From NCBI RefSeq assembly GCF_003260275.1, contig NZ_QJHB01000011.1:1-64000 (forward strand): a stretch of DNA of 64,000 nucleotides, written 5' to 3'. Numbering within the stretch: the first letter of the stretch is position 1; each line of letters opens with the position of its first letter. The DNA comes from Homoserinimonas sp. OAct 916. GTDB lineage: Bacteria; Actinomycetota; Actinomycetes; Actinomycetales; Microbacteriaceae. Under the pieces are notes generated by a model. That model had not been told where the DNA came from. It did no database searches and saw nothing but the letters and a program-made list of their open reading frames with translations. A program made the position numbers and the translations under genes. Below are positions 1 to 8,590 of this stretch, piece by piece.

Positions 1-94
1 ACCGGCATCGCAGACACTCCTCGATCGGGAATGTCAGCCCCGCCGACTTCGAACTGCAATACTCATCACAGACCGCGGAAGTTCAACTCGCCGC

Positions 95-910
95 TTAACC
101 CGTGTCCACCAACCGGGGGCAAGGCCAGTTCAAGACTTGCTGGCGCTGTTCGAGAGTGATTATTGGGTCCCAGAGGGCCGGCCCCACTACTTCTCCATGG
201 TGGGATCGTAAACCGGCGATACGGGGAGACATGAGCATCTGGCGGATCGTTCCGCTTCGCCATTGGCCGCCGCTTGTTGTCGCGATCTCTTGGCTGTCCA
301 TCCACGCAGCTAGCGATCGGGCAGACTCCCCGGCGAGAGTGCGGGCGAGAAGTTGCCGGATCACTTCTGCCTCGGCGACGTTCACAGTGATCTTGTCGGC
401 CTCGTATCCGAACGGGCGGTTCGCACCACCACCGGGTTTACCCGCTTCAGCGTTCTGGCGGGCCTTGCGCTTGAGGCGTTCTGACTTGCGGGCAGATTCT
501 TTCGCAGCCACCGCCGCGAGAATTCTCGCCATGAACAGTCCGTCATCGTTGCCGAGGTTGATATCGGTTGTGACAGTGGCCACCTGATTGACCCCTGCCT
601 TCTCGCAGACCTGGCTGAACTGCTCCAACTGGATCGGCTGCCGGGTGAGCCGGTCAAGGTTGTAAACGATCACCCCGTCACGGTGCCCGCTCGCGATGTC
701 GGCCAGCATCCGCTCATACGCGGGCCGCAGCTTGCCACCGTAGGCGGAGATGTCATTATCGACGTACTCGTCCGCGACCGTCCACGATCGATCTGTGGCG
801 AGTTTTCGGCAGTCCTCGAGCTGTCGTTGCACGCCTAAACCTTCCCCGGTGACATCGGAGGAAATGCGGGCATAGATCGCGGCATTGCGAGGAGTGTTCA
901 TAACGGTCAT
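95..910 (-). CDS. Serine recombinase, C-terminally truncated
   Basis: Serine-type site-specific recombinase of 271 residues. The N-terminal resolvase domain shows YARISSD at residues 13-19 (Ser17 is the likely nucleophile by analogy with YARVS in gamma-delta resolvase) and LDRLTR around residue 85. A GANRPFGYE-type start of the Recombinase domain follows near residue 158. Large serine integrases run to 450 or more residues with a zinc-ribbon and coiled-coil. Here the frame stops soon after the Recombinase domain, and the bases down to position 1 show no continuation in other frames that I recognise. It was probably an integrase of a lost element at the neighbouring tRNA-Arg locus; activity is doubtful. 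ATG at 910 and a second in-frame ATG at 901 are both possible starts. Confidence 0.8.
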   Translation of the reverse strand: MTVMNTPRNAAIYARISSDVTGEGLGVQRQLEDCRKLATDRSWTVADEYVDNDISAYGGKLRPAYERMLADIASGHRDGVIVYNLDRLTRQPIQLEQFSQVCEKAGVNQVATVTTDINLGNDDGLFMARILAAVAAKESARKSERLKRKARQNAEAGKPGGGANRPFGYEADKITVNVAEAEVIRQLLARTLAGESARSLAAWMDSQEIATTSGGQWRSGTIRQMLMSPRIAGLRSHHGEVVGPALWDPIITLEQRQQVLNWPCPRLVDTG

Positions 911-925
911 ATTAGCGATTAACTA

Positions 926-943
926 ACAACGGTGTTTCGTTGT
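926..943. promoter_or_regulatory. Inverted repeat upstream of the recombinase
   Basis: ACAACG (926-931) and CGTTGT (938-943) are perfect inverted arms around a six-base centre, 16 bp upstream of the recombinase start. This could be an operator or a recombinase binding site; nothing else in the sequence decides which. Confidence 0.3.
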
Positions 944-1230
944 GTTGGTATCACCATCGCACGATCGATACGTCGGGCTGGCAGATCCGTATGATCGACG
1001 GGGCACCGCAGGTGAAAGCGCCCCGGTGGCTGGAAACGAACGCGAAATGGCGGCCCGCCGGCACAAGCCCCACCCAACTCACCCGCACCCTCGAACAACG
1101 CACAGCCCCACCAGCTGGTCTGGAAGCACCCGGACCTGTCGAAGTGGAAGGGCACCGAACCACCGGACATGTCTCACCTCGAACCAACGGGCGACCCGAG
1201 CCCCGACCACCCGGGGAGCCACCCCCGTGA
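940..1230 (+). pseudogene. Remnant of DUF222/HNH endonuclease C-terminus
   Basis: The first half of this 96-codon frame reads HHRTID, then GWQIRMIDGAPQVKAP, then W...WRPAGT. This resembles the extreme C-terminus of actinobacterial DUF222-HNH endonucleases, where an HH motif is followed by a GW...G.P...P.W segment. The upstream body of the gene, including the DUF222 domain, is absent, because the recombinase promoter lies immediately upstream. The second half, from about 1090, is Pro/Arg-rich and shows no family resemblance. The rest of 911-1376 contains nothing else I can support as a gene. I read this as a decayed fragment left by rearrangement beside the truncated recombinase. Confidence 0.5.
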
Positions 1231-1377
1231 CCACTTGCGGTGTTCTGAAAAAGTTCTGCCCCGGCACTGGTACGAGCCTCCGACCCGAATATCGACGTGA
1301 ACACTGAGCGAGGCGCTCGGCGGATTTTCAACGCGGGACATTCGCGGGACATTTATGAGATCCTGAGGCAGAACGAA

Positions 1378-1416
1378 AACCCCGCCTCAGCAGGAAACAC
1401 CTGATGAGACGGGGTT
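1378..1416 (-). terminator. Intrinsic terminator of tRNA-Arg
   Basis: Arms 1378-1394 and 1400-1416 form a 17-position stem (one G-U wobble, one mismatch) around the loop AAACA. Read on the minus strand the hairpin ends in GGGGTTTT, just downstream of the tRNA-Arg gene. Confidence 0.8.
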
Positions 1417-1422
1417 CTTTGG

Positions 1423-1495
1423 TGCGCCCGGAGGGATTCGAACCCCCAACCTTCTGATCCGTAGTCAGATGCTCTATCCGTTGAGCTACGGGCGC
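1423..1495 (-). tRNA. tRNA-Arg (anticodon ACG)
   Basis: A 73-nt cloverleaf is visible on the minus strand: acceptor stem GCGCCCG/CGGGCGC with discriminator A, D-arm with TAGCTCA, anticodon loop CTACGGA giving ACG, and a T-arm with GGTTCGAATCC. CCA is not encoded. The ACG anticodon is normally edited to ICG. The truncated recombinase nearby fits the use of tRNA genes as integration sites, although no direct att repeat was found in the window. Confidence 0.95.
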
Positions 1496-1617
1496 ATGTC
1501 GCTGTTCAGTCTAGCGACGAATGGCAACCTAGCGACTATATCACTCTCGAGGGCCATGATTCCCCCGTGGTCACTTGGCAGCCGTGAATGAGCAGTTTGC
1601 GCAAGTGGTTACCCCGC

Positions 1618-2652
1618 CTATCCAAGCGCGACAGCGCCGAGCGACAAAGCGGCAATCACAGCCCAGGAGCCGAAGCCGACGATGAGTGCCCGCCACCCGG
1701 TCATGACGAGTTCTTTCAACCGCACCGCCGTGCCGAGACCAAAGAGCGCCATCGCCAGAAACGCTGTCTGGGCAGTGTCGGCGGCTTCGAGCACGGGCAC
1801 CGGCACAACCAGCAGCGTGCGGATCACCACAGCCGCCAGAAATCCGGCCACGAATAGAGGCATGATCGGCGGGCGCGAGGCGCGCGGGGCATCTGGTGCC
1901 GCGTTGCGGCGCACGATGACCGCGGCGGCCGAGACGATCGGGGCGAGCATGAGGACCCGGGTGAGCTTGACCACTACGGCGATCGCCAACGCGGCCGTGC
2001 CTGCAATCTGGGCGGTGGCGACCACCTGGCCGACGTCGTGCACCCCAGCGCCGACCCAGTGGCCGAACTCCACAGCTGACAGGCCGAGCGGATGCCACAG
2101 CGCCGGCAGCACAGCGATCGCCAGGGTTCCACAGAGGGTGACGAGGGCGACCGGTGTCGCCGTCTCCTTGTCCTTCGCGCCGACCACTCCACTCATGGCG
2201 CCGATCGCTGAGGCCCCACAGATAGAGAATCCGGTAGCGATCAAGAGAGGCTGATGCCCGGGCAGGCGCATCGTGCGCCCGAACCACCAGGTGAAGCCGA
2301 AAGTGAGCAGCACGACACCGACCACCGCAACGATGGTGACCCAGCCGAGCCCGAGAATATCGATCACGCTCAGCTTCAGACCGAGCAGCACGATCCCGAG
2401 GCGCATGAATCGTTTCGCCGCCACCGACAGCCCGGGCGCCAGCACTCCGCCGAGCAGGTTCTGCATGACCGGCAGTTGGGCGACGATGATACCCAGCACG
2501 ACGGCCGCAGTGAGCAGCGGAATCGCCGGTACCAGCAGGTGGATTCCCCAGGCGAGCCCGGCGGAGGCTGCGGCAACCGCAACACCCGGCAACCAGCCTG
2601 GCCTGCGATGGCGGCTGGGGCGGGTTGCTGTCGGTTCTGTCAGTACTTTCAC
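1618..2652 (-). CDS. YeiH/UPF0324-family membrane exporter
   Basis: Integral membrane protein of 344 residues with about ten hydrophobic segments. It matches the UPF0324 (YeiH) family, often annotated as putative sulfate exporters. Family-like stretches are GIVLLGLKL (about 87-95), GFSICGASAIGA in the middle, and GVHDVGQVVATA. The start is a GTG at 2652 with a weak ribosome site. The gene faces a LysR regulator across a short gap, as yeiH faces yeiE in enterobacteria, where the pair is linked to sulfite. Export of a sulfur oxyanion or sulfonate-derived ion is therefore an inference from family and context, not shown by the sequence. Confidence 0.85.
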   Translation of the reverse strand: MKVLTEPTATRPSRHRRPGWLPGVAVAAASAGLAWGIHLLVPAIPLLTAAVVLGIIVAQLPVMQNLLGGVLAPGLSVAAKRFMRLGIVLLGLKLSVIDILGLGWVTIVAVVGVVLLTFGFTWWFGRTMRLPGHQPLLIATGFSICGASAIGAMSGVVGAKDKETATPVALVTLCGTLAIAVLPALWHPLGLSAVEFGHWVGAGVHDVGQVVATAQIAGTAALAIAVVVKLTRVLMLAPIVSAAAVIVRRNAAPDAPRASRPPIMPLFVAGFLAAVVIRTLLVVPVPVLEAADTAQTAFLAMALFGLGTAVRLKELVMTGWRALIVGFGSWAVIAALSLGAVALG

Positions 2653-2713
2653 TGTCTCAGACTGACAGTGGTCGCGGATTTTCGGTAGCCGCTGTAGATT
2701 TGTGGAGCCACAA
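2650..2713. promoter_or_regulatory. Candidate LysR operators in divergent promoter
   Basis: Two inverted repeats lie between the divergent exporter and LysR genes. CACTGTC (2650-2656) and GACAGTG (2664-2670) frame a seven-base centre and overlap the exporter's GTG start codon. TTGTGG (2700-2705) and CCACAA (2708-2713) have a two-base centre and lie 12 bp before the LysR Shine-Dalgarno. Either could be bound by the LysR protein. Confidence 0.45.
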
Positions 2714-2735
2714 CCTGAACTTGTAGGAGGGGTGA

Positions 2736-3659
2736 ATGCTGGGGCCTCACATGCCGGAGCTGTCGGGTCTTCAGCTGCTCGTCGAAGTCGGTGAGAGCGG
2801 GAGCCTGTCTCAGGCGGGCCGCCTACTCGGAGTGTCGCAACAAGCCGTGTCCGCGCGGATGCGCTCCCTCGAGCGCCAGGTCGGCGCCGAGCTGATCATC
2901 CGTTCCCAACGCGGGTCCACTCTCACTTCGACTGGCCGCGTGGTCTCGGAATGGGCCGCCGCCGTGCTCGCAGCCGCTGAACGGATGGATGCCGGGATCA
3001 CGTCGATCCGGTCAGAGAGTCAGCGCCAGCTGAACGTCGCCGCCAGCCTGACCATCGCGGAATACCTGCTGCCCCGCTGGCTGGTGACCCTGCGGGAACG
3101 TCAAGAGGCCGCCGCCGAGTCGACAACCACGGTGGGTCTGGTTGCAACCAACAGTGACACTGTCATCGAGCTGGTGCGCTCGGCAGACGCCGCCGTCGGT
3201 TTCATCGAAACCTCGGTGATCCCCGCCGGGCTCAAGTGTCAGATCATCGGCTACGACACACTGCAGGTCGCGGTGGCGCCAGATCATGTGTGGGCCACCC
3301 GCCTCGTTCCGGTCACCGCCGCCGAGCTCGCCCGCACGCGATTGGTCACTCGTGAGCAGGGATCCGGCACCCGCCAGACCTTCGAGAAGATCCTCACGGA
3401 ATCAGGCGTCGACCGGCTCGCGCCCCCGCGGGTCGAACTCTCCAGCAGCGCGGCCGTGCGCACCGCGATCATCGCCGGTACCGCACCCGGCGTGCTCAGC
3501 TCCCTCGCCATCGCCGACGATCTCGCCCTGGGCCGCCTGGTGGCAGTTCCGGCAGTGGGCATCACACTGCGCCGCCCCTTGTCGGCGGTCTGGCGCTCCG
3601 GCGCCACTCCCCCACCCGGCCCAGCCGAAGAACTGGTCACGATTGCGATGGCCCACTGA
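2736..3659 (+). CDS. LysR-family transcriptional regulator
   Basis: Regulator of 307 residues. The N-terminal winged helix-turn-helix includes GSLSQAGRLLGVSQQAVSA (about residues 25-43) followed by RMRSLERQVGAELI. The C-terminal part is a periplasmic-binding-type effector domain starting near residue 95 (LNVAASLTIAEYLLP). AGGAGG at 2725-2730 sits five bases before the ATG at 2736, which decides this start over the ATG at 2751. It is divergent from the YeiH-type exporter and probably controls it, like YeiE with YeiH; the ligand is unknown. Confidence 0.9.
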   Translation: MLGPHMPELSGLQLLVEVGESGSLSQAGRLLGVSQQAVSARMRSLERQVGAELIIRSQRGSTLTSTGRVVSEWAAAVLAAAERMDAGITSIRSESQRQLNVAASLTIAEYLLPRWLVTLRERQEAAAESTTTVGLVATNSDTVIELVRSADAAVGFIETSVIPAGLKCQIIGYDTLQVAVAPDHVWATRLVPVTAAELARTRLVTREQGSGTRQTFEKILTESGVDRLAPPRVELSSSAAVRTAIIAGTAPGVLSSLAIADDLALGRLVAVPAVGITLRRPLSAVWRSGATPPPGPAEELVTIAMAH

Positions 3660-3682
3660 CGGTCACGTCGAATGCCCGACGG

Positions 3683-4954
3683 TCAACTGGTCGCGGTCGT
3701 CGGCTCGGGACCGAGGCCGGAATCCACGCGACCAGGCCGGGTGCTGAGCATCCTGCTCACGACTTCCAACAGCACGAGCGCGAGAGCGGCCAGCGCGAGA
3801 GTTGCCCATGCCGCCAGGCCACCGCTGAGGAAACAGGCAGCAGCCGACAGAACCAGCGCCGGCACCAGTAACAGCGCGATCCCGCCAATCGGTCGCCCCA
3901 GGCGCAGCCCGACAGCCGCGTTGGCCAGATAGAAGCCTCCGATACCGCAGGCGAGCAGTGTGCGCACAGATAGGCCCATCGGCGCACTCGCGTCCACGAC
4001 CGCGATCCCGATCGCTGCCGCGATCAAGGTCAGCGCGGTCACCAAGACAAACGGCAGGTACATGACCACGTCACGCATCGCGCCATACGAATGGGCTTGC
4101 TGGGCTGCAGTGAGCCCTCGCTCCGCCGTTGGGGCTCCCCACCGGAAGAAGGCCCGTGCGAGCAGGGCGCAGACCAGAAACCCGAACAGGGCCGCGGCTC
4201 CCCCGCCGATGGTCGGCAGGGCGACGAGCCCGGTGACGCTGAGATAGACCGCCTCACCGATCACGATGACCACGAACAGTCCGACCCGCTCGAGAAGGTG
4301 CGAAACCACAGCCCGGTCATAGATCTCGTTCGCCAGGCCACCCGGGTGAAAGGCAAGCAGGAATACCTCCGCAGCTACGGCGAGCGCCCACAGCCAATAA
4401 CGGCCGGGCGCCGCAACACCGATCGAGATCAGCCAGAGCACCGCGGTGCCAAGGTTGTAGGCGAGCGGCCGCCAGAGCCTCACCACTGCCACTCGGGTCA
4501 CATACGGGATCAGCCACATGACCAGCAGCACCAACCGAATGTACGCGGCACCCGCCGCATACAACCAGCCGTAGTTGGTGATCGATCCAGAGATCGCGAT
4601 GGCCATCGCTGCGGCCCCCGGCATGGCCGCGATCACGAGCGCCCCGATGGCCGGGAACCGGGTGCCGTAGAGGTTGTTGGTCACCATCAGGTTGACCCAG
4701 GCCCACCACAGCGGGGAGAACAGCAGCACGAACAACACCACGGTGCTCAGCTGGGGATCCCCCTCGATCAGGTCAGCAGAAACCGCGATCACCGCGACGA
4801 AGACGAGGTCGAAGAACAGTTCGTACCAGTCCGCTGCGCGCCGGGGCTGTTCTGCTTGCAACAGATCGGGCGCGACCAGACCCGTTTGCGCCCGACCATT
4901 GGGAGTGTTCTGTGCGGGTACCACCGGCCCGGTCATTTGTGCACGACCGTGCAT
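3683..4954 (-). CDS. Low temperature requirement protein A (LtrA)
   Basis: Polytopic membrane protein of 423 residues with a cytoplasmic N-terminus of about 40 residues, followed by the LtrA hallmark WYELFFDLVFVA (about 42-53) and about eleven hydrophobic segments. LtrA was named from a Listeria cold-growth locus, and the biochemical role of the family is not established. It is convergent with the LysR gene (24 bp apart) and appears monocistronic. No conserved residue is obviously missing. The ATG at 4954 has only a weak GACGGA upstream, so the in-frame ATG at 4936 is a possible alternative start. Confidence 0.85.
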   Translation of the reverse strand: MHGRAQMTGPVVPAQNTPNGRAQTGLVAPDLLQAEQPRRAADWYELFFDLVFVAVIAVSADLIEGDPQLSTVVLFVLLFSPLWWAWVNLMVTNNLYGTRFPAIGALVIAAMPGAAAMAIAISGSITNYGWLYAAGAAYIRLVLLVMWLIPYVTRVAVVRLWRPLAYNLGTAVLWLISIGVAAPGRYWLWALAVAAEVFLLAFHPGGLANEIYDRAVVSHLLERVGLFVVIVIGEAVYLSVTGLVALPTIGGGAAALFGFLVCALLARAFFRWGAPTAERGLTAAQQAHSYGAMRDVVMYLPFVLVTALTLIAAAIGIAVVDASAPMGLSVRTLLACGIGGFYLANAAVGLRLGRPIGGIALLLVPALVLSAAACFLSGGLAAWATLALAALALVLLEVVSRMLSTRPGRVDSGLGPEPTTATS

Positions 4955-5098
4955 TCCGTCTCGGATCGTGACATGTTTCGATTATGCGCGCCGGGCAATC
5001 TGTTGGCCAGAAATATGTCGGCCACCCTCTGCCGTTTCAACCGTGCGAAGCTTCACGAGCACTTAATCGTCGACGGTGGTCACGCTGTCGGTTGCCCG

Positions 5099-5581
5099 TC
5101 AGCGGGCAACGCTGGATCGCCGGTGCAATTCCTTGAGCTCGGCCTCGAACTCAGCGACCGGGCCGACAGTCGGAACATCCGGCGCAACGTGGTTGATCGG
5201 GAGAGCGGCCACTGGTCCGGCGGCGATCCCCCACTCCGACTTCCAGCCGACCAACTGCGCAGACGACGCTGCGTAGATGATCCTTCCGAGGCCCACCCAG
5301 GCGTGCGCTGCCGAGCACATCGGACAGTGCTCTCCCGACGTATACACGGTGGTGGTGACCCGTTCATCCGGAGCGACGTGAGCGGCCGCCCAGCGAGCGA
5401 TCTCGAACTCCGGATGCCGGGTGTGGTCGCCGTCTTTGATCCTGTTGCGGTCTTCGAAGAGCACCTGGCCTCGCGCGTCGACCAGAACCGAGCCGAACGG
5501 CTCATCGCCGTCTTCAAGCGCTTCCCGTGCCAGGTCGACGCAGCGGCGAAGATGGGTGAGATCAACTTTCGTGAGAGTCAT
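5099..5581 (-). CDS. Cytidine/guanine deaminase-family protein
   Basis: Zinc-dependent nucleoside/base deaminase of 160 residues. The active-site pattern is HPEFE (metal-binding His and catalytic Glu) in the first half, then SGEHCPMCSAA (two zinc-binding cysteines in PCxxC-like spacing) near residue 90. HPE instead of the commoner HAE, and the context EPFGSVLVDARG, resemble guanine deaminase/tRNA-adenosine-deaminase-like proteins rather than cytidine deaminase. The start at 5581 is preferred because GGAAGG lies nine bases upstream, whereas it directly abuts the earlier ATG at 5590. The precise substrate cannot be told. Confidence 0.85.
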   Translation of the reverse strand: MTLTKVDLTHLRRCVDLAREALEDGDEPFGSVLVDARGQVLFEDRNRIKDGDHTRHPEFEIARWAAAHVAPDERVTTTVYTSGEHCPMCSAAHAWVGLGRIIYAASSAQLVGWKSEWGIAAGPVAALPINHVAPDVPTVGPVAEFEAELKELHRRSSVAR

Positions 5582-5615
5582 GCAGCCCATCCTTCCAGTT
5601 GCGCCGGCCCCGCAG

Positions 5616-5999
5616 TCAGGGCATCACCCGAATTCCGCCGATAAGAAAAAACACTGCGAGTACACCCAGGAGCAGAGTGGCTGCCGCGAGCGCGGCGAGC
5701 GGCCAGGGCCTTATCCCGGCCAGCGTCTCAGATTCGTGCAGCGCATGCTGGGTGCGCCTGTAACGATGGTGGGTCTGAAGATAACCGGCCACGACGAGTC
5801 CGACCCCCACGATGCCCACGACGATGGCCGCAACCCCGAAAAGTGGCGCGGTGAAACGGACCGCCACCGCACAGCCGACCCCCAGCGCCAACGCCGTGCG
5901 CTGCCAGGAGAGCAGAGTTCGCTCCGCCTGCAACCCGCTATCGAACGGCTCCCGCGCCTGCGAGCGGCTGCGCGGCGCCAATCGTCGGCGTACGTTCAC
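5616..5999 (-). CDS. DUF202 membrane protein
   Basis: Small membrane protein of 127 residues with three hydrophobic segments and the DUF202 signature ERTLLSWQRTALAL (about 26-39). The function of the family is unknown. It lies 47 bp downstream of a second DUF202-type gene on the same strand, and the two probably form an operon and perhaps a hetero-oligomer. Confidence 0.85.
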   Translation of the reverse strand: MNVRRRLAPRSRSQAREPFDSGLQAERTLLSWQRTALALGVGCAVAVRFTAPLFGVAAIVVGIVGVGLVVAGYLQTHHRYRRTQHALHESETLAGIRPWPLAALAAATLLLGVLAVFFLIGGIRVMP

Positions 6000-6046
6000 T
6001 CGAGAACCTCGCTCACCGGAATCACGTGCTCACATCAACACCGTGC

Positions 6047-6406
6047 TCAGAGGAACATCCCCGCCGCGATCAGTATGGCGGCGATCACTATTCCCACGGT
6101 GAGCACGACCGACAGGGACGGCGCGGGCACGGGACGGTTCTCGCGCATCGCTCGTTCCGTGCGCATCCAGTTGACCCATGCGTGGATCGGCGCAGCAATG
6201 CCCAGAGCGATGAACACACCGGCCGAATAGAGCCGCAAGTCCTCGCGAATGGGCAAGGCCAATGCCTCCAAAGCAACGCCGGCGGCGATCAGGGCAAGAG
6301 AAGTGCGGATCCAGGAGAGGAATGTGCGCTCGTTGGCCATGCTGAAACGGGGGTCTGGCTCATCACCGCGACGGTAGACGGCGCGCGGAAAACGTTTCAT
6401 ACTCAC
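6047..6406 (-). CDS. YidH-like DUF202 membrane protein
   Basis: Membrane protein of 119 residues with the YidH/DUF202 signature NERTFLSWIRTSLALIAAG (about 25-43) and three transmembrane segments. In many bacteria YidH and YidG-like proteins are encoded as a pair, as here. The role is unknown. The start may be the GTG at 6406 or the ATG two codons later. Confidence 0.85.
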   Translation of the reverse strand: MSMKRFPRAVYRRGDEPDPRFSMANERTFLSWIRTSLALIAAGVALEALALPIREDLRLYSAGVFIALGIAAPIHAWVNWMRTERAMRENRPVPAPSLSVVLTVGIVIAAILIAAGMFL

Positions 6407-6570
6407 GAATCACCCCGATCCGGCAGGTATCGATGCCGCCTCGATTCCAGATTACGGGTTCGGGGCACCCCACGGTCTGTGCTCCTCGTCAGGACAGGGT
6501 GAGCTCCATAGCGGAAGCGTGCAATAGATTTGAGATATCGAACGGTGATGCGGACCAATTGGGAGTAGTG

Positions 6571-7236
6571 ATGTGGGCGGCTCTTGGCACCATCATTCCT
6601 ATATCTCTCGCGGTCGCGATCAGTTCTACCCCGATCATGGCCATGCTCCTGATTCTGCTGTCGCCGAATCGGAACCGCTCCTCACTGATGTTTCTCATCG
6701 GCTGGGTGCTCGGCCTGGGCATAGTGGTCGTGGCCTTCACGCTTTTTGCCCGCACCGTCGGTGATCCGGCACCCCGCAAGGAGCAGGGGCTCGTCGGTAT
6801 CGCGTTGGTCGTGGTCGGAATCGCGACGGTGGTTCTCGGCGTCGTCTTCTGGCTACGCGCACGAGGGTCAACCTCCAGTGACATGCCGAAATGGCTCTCG
6901 GCGGTGGGCTCCTTGGGCCCATGGTCAGCCTTCGGGCTAGCGCTTGTGCTGAACGTGAGGCCCAAGGCGCTCCTCCTGAGTACGGCGGCGGGGCTCTCGC
7001 TGCGTGGTGGCCGCCTATCACCCGGCGAGACAGCAATCGTGGTTGCGGTATACGTCGTGATCGGGGCTTCAACGGTCGCCGTTCCCATCATCGCGACCCT
7101 GATCTCCCCGGAGCGCGCGGAGAAGTGGCTCATCCCCACACGGGACTGGATCACGACCAACAATCGGACCATCAGCATCGTGATTCTGACCCTGGTCGGA
7201 ATCGTGATCGTCGCAAGTGGCCTCACGCGCCTGTGA
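6571..7236 (+). CDS. GAP-family (Sap-like) membrane protein
   Basis: Integral membrane protein of 221 residues with six hydrophobic segments. It resembles the GAP/Sap family (sulfolipid-1-addressing-like protein), with ISSTPIMAMLLILLSPN near the N-terminus and LNVRPKALLL in the middle. Mycobacterial relatives are linked to export of glycolipids; the role here is unknown. The ATG at 6571 has GGGAG at 6561-6565. An upstream in-frame extension to 6433 lacks a ribosome site and hydrophobic character, so I exclude it. Confidence 0.75.
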   Translation: MWAALGTIIPISLAVAISSTPIMAMLLILLSPNRNRSSLMFLIGWVLGLGIVVVAFTLFARTVGDPAPRKEQGLVGIALVVVGIATVVLGVVFWLRARGSTSSDMPKWLSAVGSLGPWSAFGLALVLNVRPKALLLSTAAGLSLRGGRLSPGETAIVVAVYVVIGASTVAVPIIATLISPERAEKWLIPTRDWITTNNRTISIVILTLVGIVIVASGLTRL

Positions 7237-7317
7237 CGACGCTGACGATCGCGTCCTGAAACTTCTGGGCCCTGCACGCGACACAGCCCGAATCAGCACA
7301 ACACCTAGGCTGTAGGC

Positions 7318-8004
7318 ATGGCGACAGTCATTCTGGTGCGGCACGGTCGCACCACCGCGAACGCAGATGGTCTGCTGGCCGGGCGATCGCCCGGGGTGCA
7401 CCTGGACAAGATCGGCCGCGACCAAGCAGCGCGCACGGGTGAGCGCCTTTCTGTGGTGCGTTTGGTGGCGGTGGTCTCCAGCCCGCTGCAACGTTGCCGG
7501 CAGACCGCGCAGATGATCCTTGACCGCCAAGCAGATTCGCCTGCCCTGATGGTTGAGAAAGGCATTAACGAGTGCGATTACGGCCAGTGGCAGGGTCGCA
7601 GCCTCGAAGATCTCGCTAAGGAAGAGCTCTGGTCGGTGGTGCAGCGGCAGCCTTCCGCAGCCCAGTTTCCCGGTGGCGAGTCGCTGGCGGCCATGCAGGC
7701 CAGGGCTGTTGCAGCAGTCCGGCGCCATGACGCGGCGTTCGAGTCGCAGCATGGACCCGGCGCCGTGTGGGCGGCGGTGAGCCATGGCGACCTCATCAAG
7801 GCAATTCTGGCCGATGCGCTCGGCATGCATCTTGACTTGTTCCAACGCCTCAATGTGGCCCCGGCGTCGGTCTCGATCGTTCGTTATGGGCCCCATCGCC
7901 CCGAGGTGATTGCGACCAATACCGAGGCGGGCGATCTCTCGTGGTTGGCCAACAGCACCCCCACCGCCGACGCACCCGTTGGCGGTGGGGCAGGTGTTGC
8001 CTGA
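7318..8004 (+). CDS. Histidine phosphatase (MSMEG_4193-type phosphomutase-like)
   Basis: Phosphoglycerate-mutase-superfamily protein of 228 residues. The catalytic RHG is at residues 8-10 (VRHGRTTAN), with SSPLQRCRQTA around 54-64, the acid EC-Y region, and the second catalytic histidine in SHGDLIKA near 160. It is the first of three consecutive plus-strand genes (this, DUF3090, SCO1664-type), a gene set conserved in actinobacteria and often found near the mycothiol ligase gene mshC. The substrate is unknown. Confidence 0.9.
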   Translation: MATVILVRHGRTTANADGLLAGRSPGVHLDKIGRDQAARTGERLSVVRLVAVVSSPLQRCRQTAQMILDRQADSPALMVEKGINECDYGQWQGRSLEDLAKEELWSVVQRQPSAAQFPGGESLAAMQARAVAAVRRHDAAFESQHGPGAVWAAVSHGDLIKAILADALGMHLDLFQRLNVAPASVSIVRYGPHRPEVIATNTEAGDLSWLANSTPTADAPVGGGAGVA

Positions 8005-8038
8005 GGCGCTGACGGCGCTACGCTCCTAGGATATTTCT

Positions 8039-8590
8039 ATGCCCACAATTGTTTACGACTTCGATTGGCCTGATCGTGTCATCATCGGAACCGTCGGTGA
8101 ACCAGGGTCACGTACTTTCTACCTGCAGGCTCGCGACGGCGCCCGGGTCACCAGCATCATTCTCGAGAAGGAGCAGTCGGCCCTGCTTGCCGAGAAGATC
8201 GAAGAGATCCTCGACGAGTTGATGGCGGGCGAGGGCAACCCGTTCAGCGTGCCCGCCACGACACCCCTGGAGCTCGTCGACAACGAGCCGCTGGACCAGC
8301 CCGTCGACCCGGAGTTTCGAACGGGCAATATGAGCCTGGGCTGGGACCCGGTGTCGGCACAACTCGTGATCGAGTCGTACCGGCTCCTCGAGGTCGACGA
8401 GGACGATTCAGGGGTGCCCACGGCGGAGCCTGCAGAAATGCTGCGGATACGCATACCGGTCGGCACAGCCCGGGCGTTCGCGAAGCGGACGCTTGAGGTC
8501 GTTGGGGCGGGGCGGCCCATCTGCCCACTGTGCGGTACTCCGATGGATCCGGACGGGCACACCTGCCCAACGCTCGGCGACTTCGGCTGA
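8039..8590 (+). CDS. DUF3090 protein
   Basis: Soluble protein of 183 residues matching DUF3090. It starts with a YDFDWPDRVIIGTVGEPG segment and has AFAKRTLEVVGAGR near the C-terminus. It ends in a likely zinc-binding CPLCGTPMDPDGHTCP knuckle. Function unknown. The stop and the start of the next gene share TGATG, so translation of the two is probably coupled. Confidence 0.9.
   Translation: MPTIVYDFDWPDRVIIGTVGEPGSRTFYLQARDGARVTSIILEKEQSALLAEKIEEILDELMAGEGNPFSVPATTPLELVDNEPLDQPVDPEFRTGNMSLGWDPVSAQLVIESYRLLEVDEDDSGVPTAEPAEMLRIRIPVGTARAFAKRTLEVVGAGRPICPLCGTPMDPDGHTCPTLGDFG

Noticed and set aside
1-94. Continuation of the serine recombinase
   Set aside because: None of the minus-strand frames downstream of the stop at 95 shows the conserved glycine- and cysteine-rich continuation, so I cannot join it by a frameshift.
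4091-5644. Plus-strand open frame of 517 codons
   Set aside because: It lies antisense to the LtrA and deaminase genes, both of which match known families. The product is rich in Arg, Gln and His, typical of a shadow frame in high-GC DNA.
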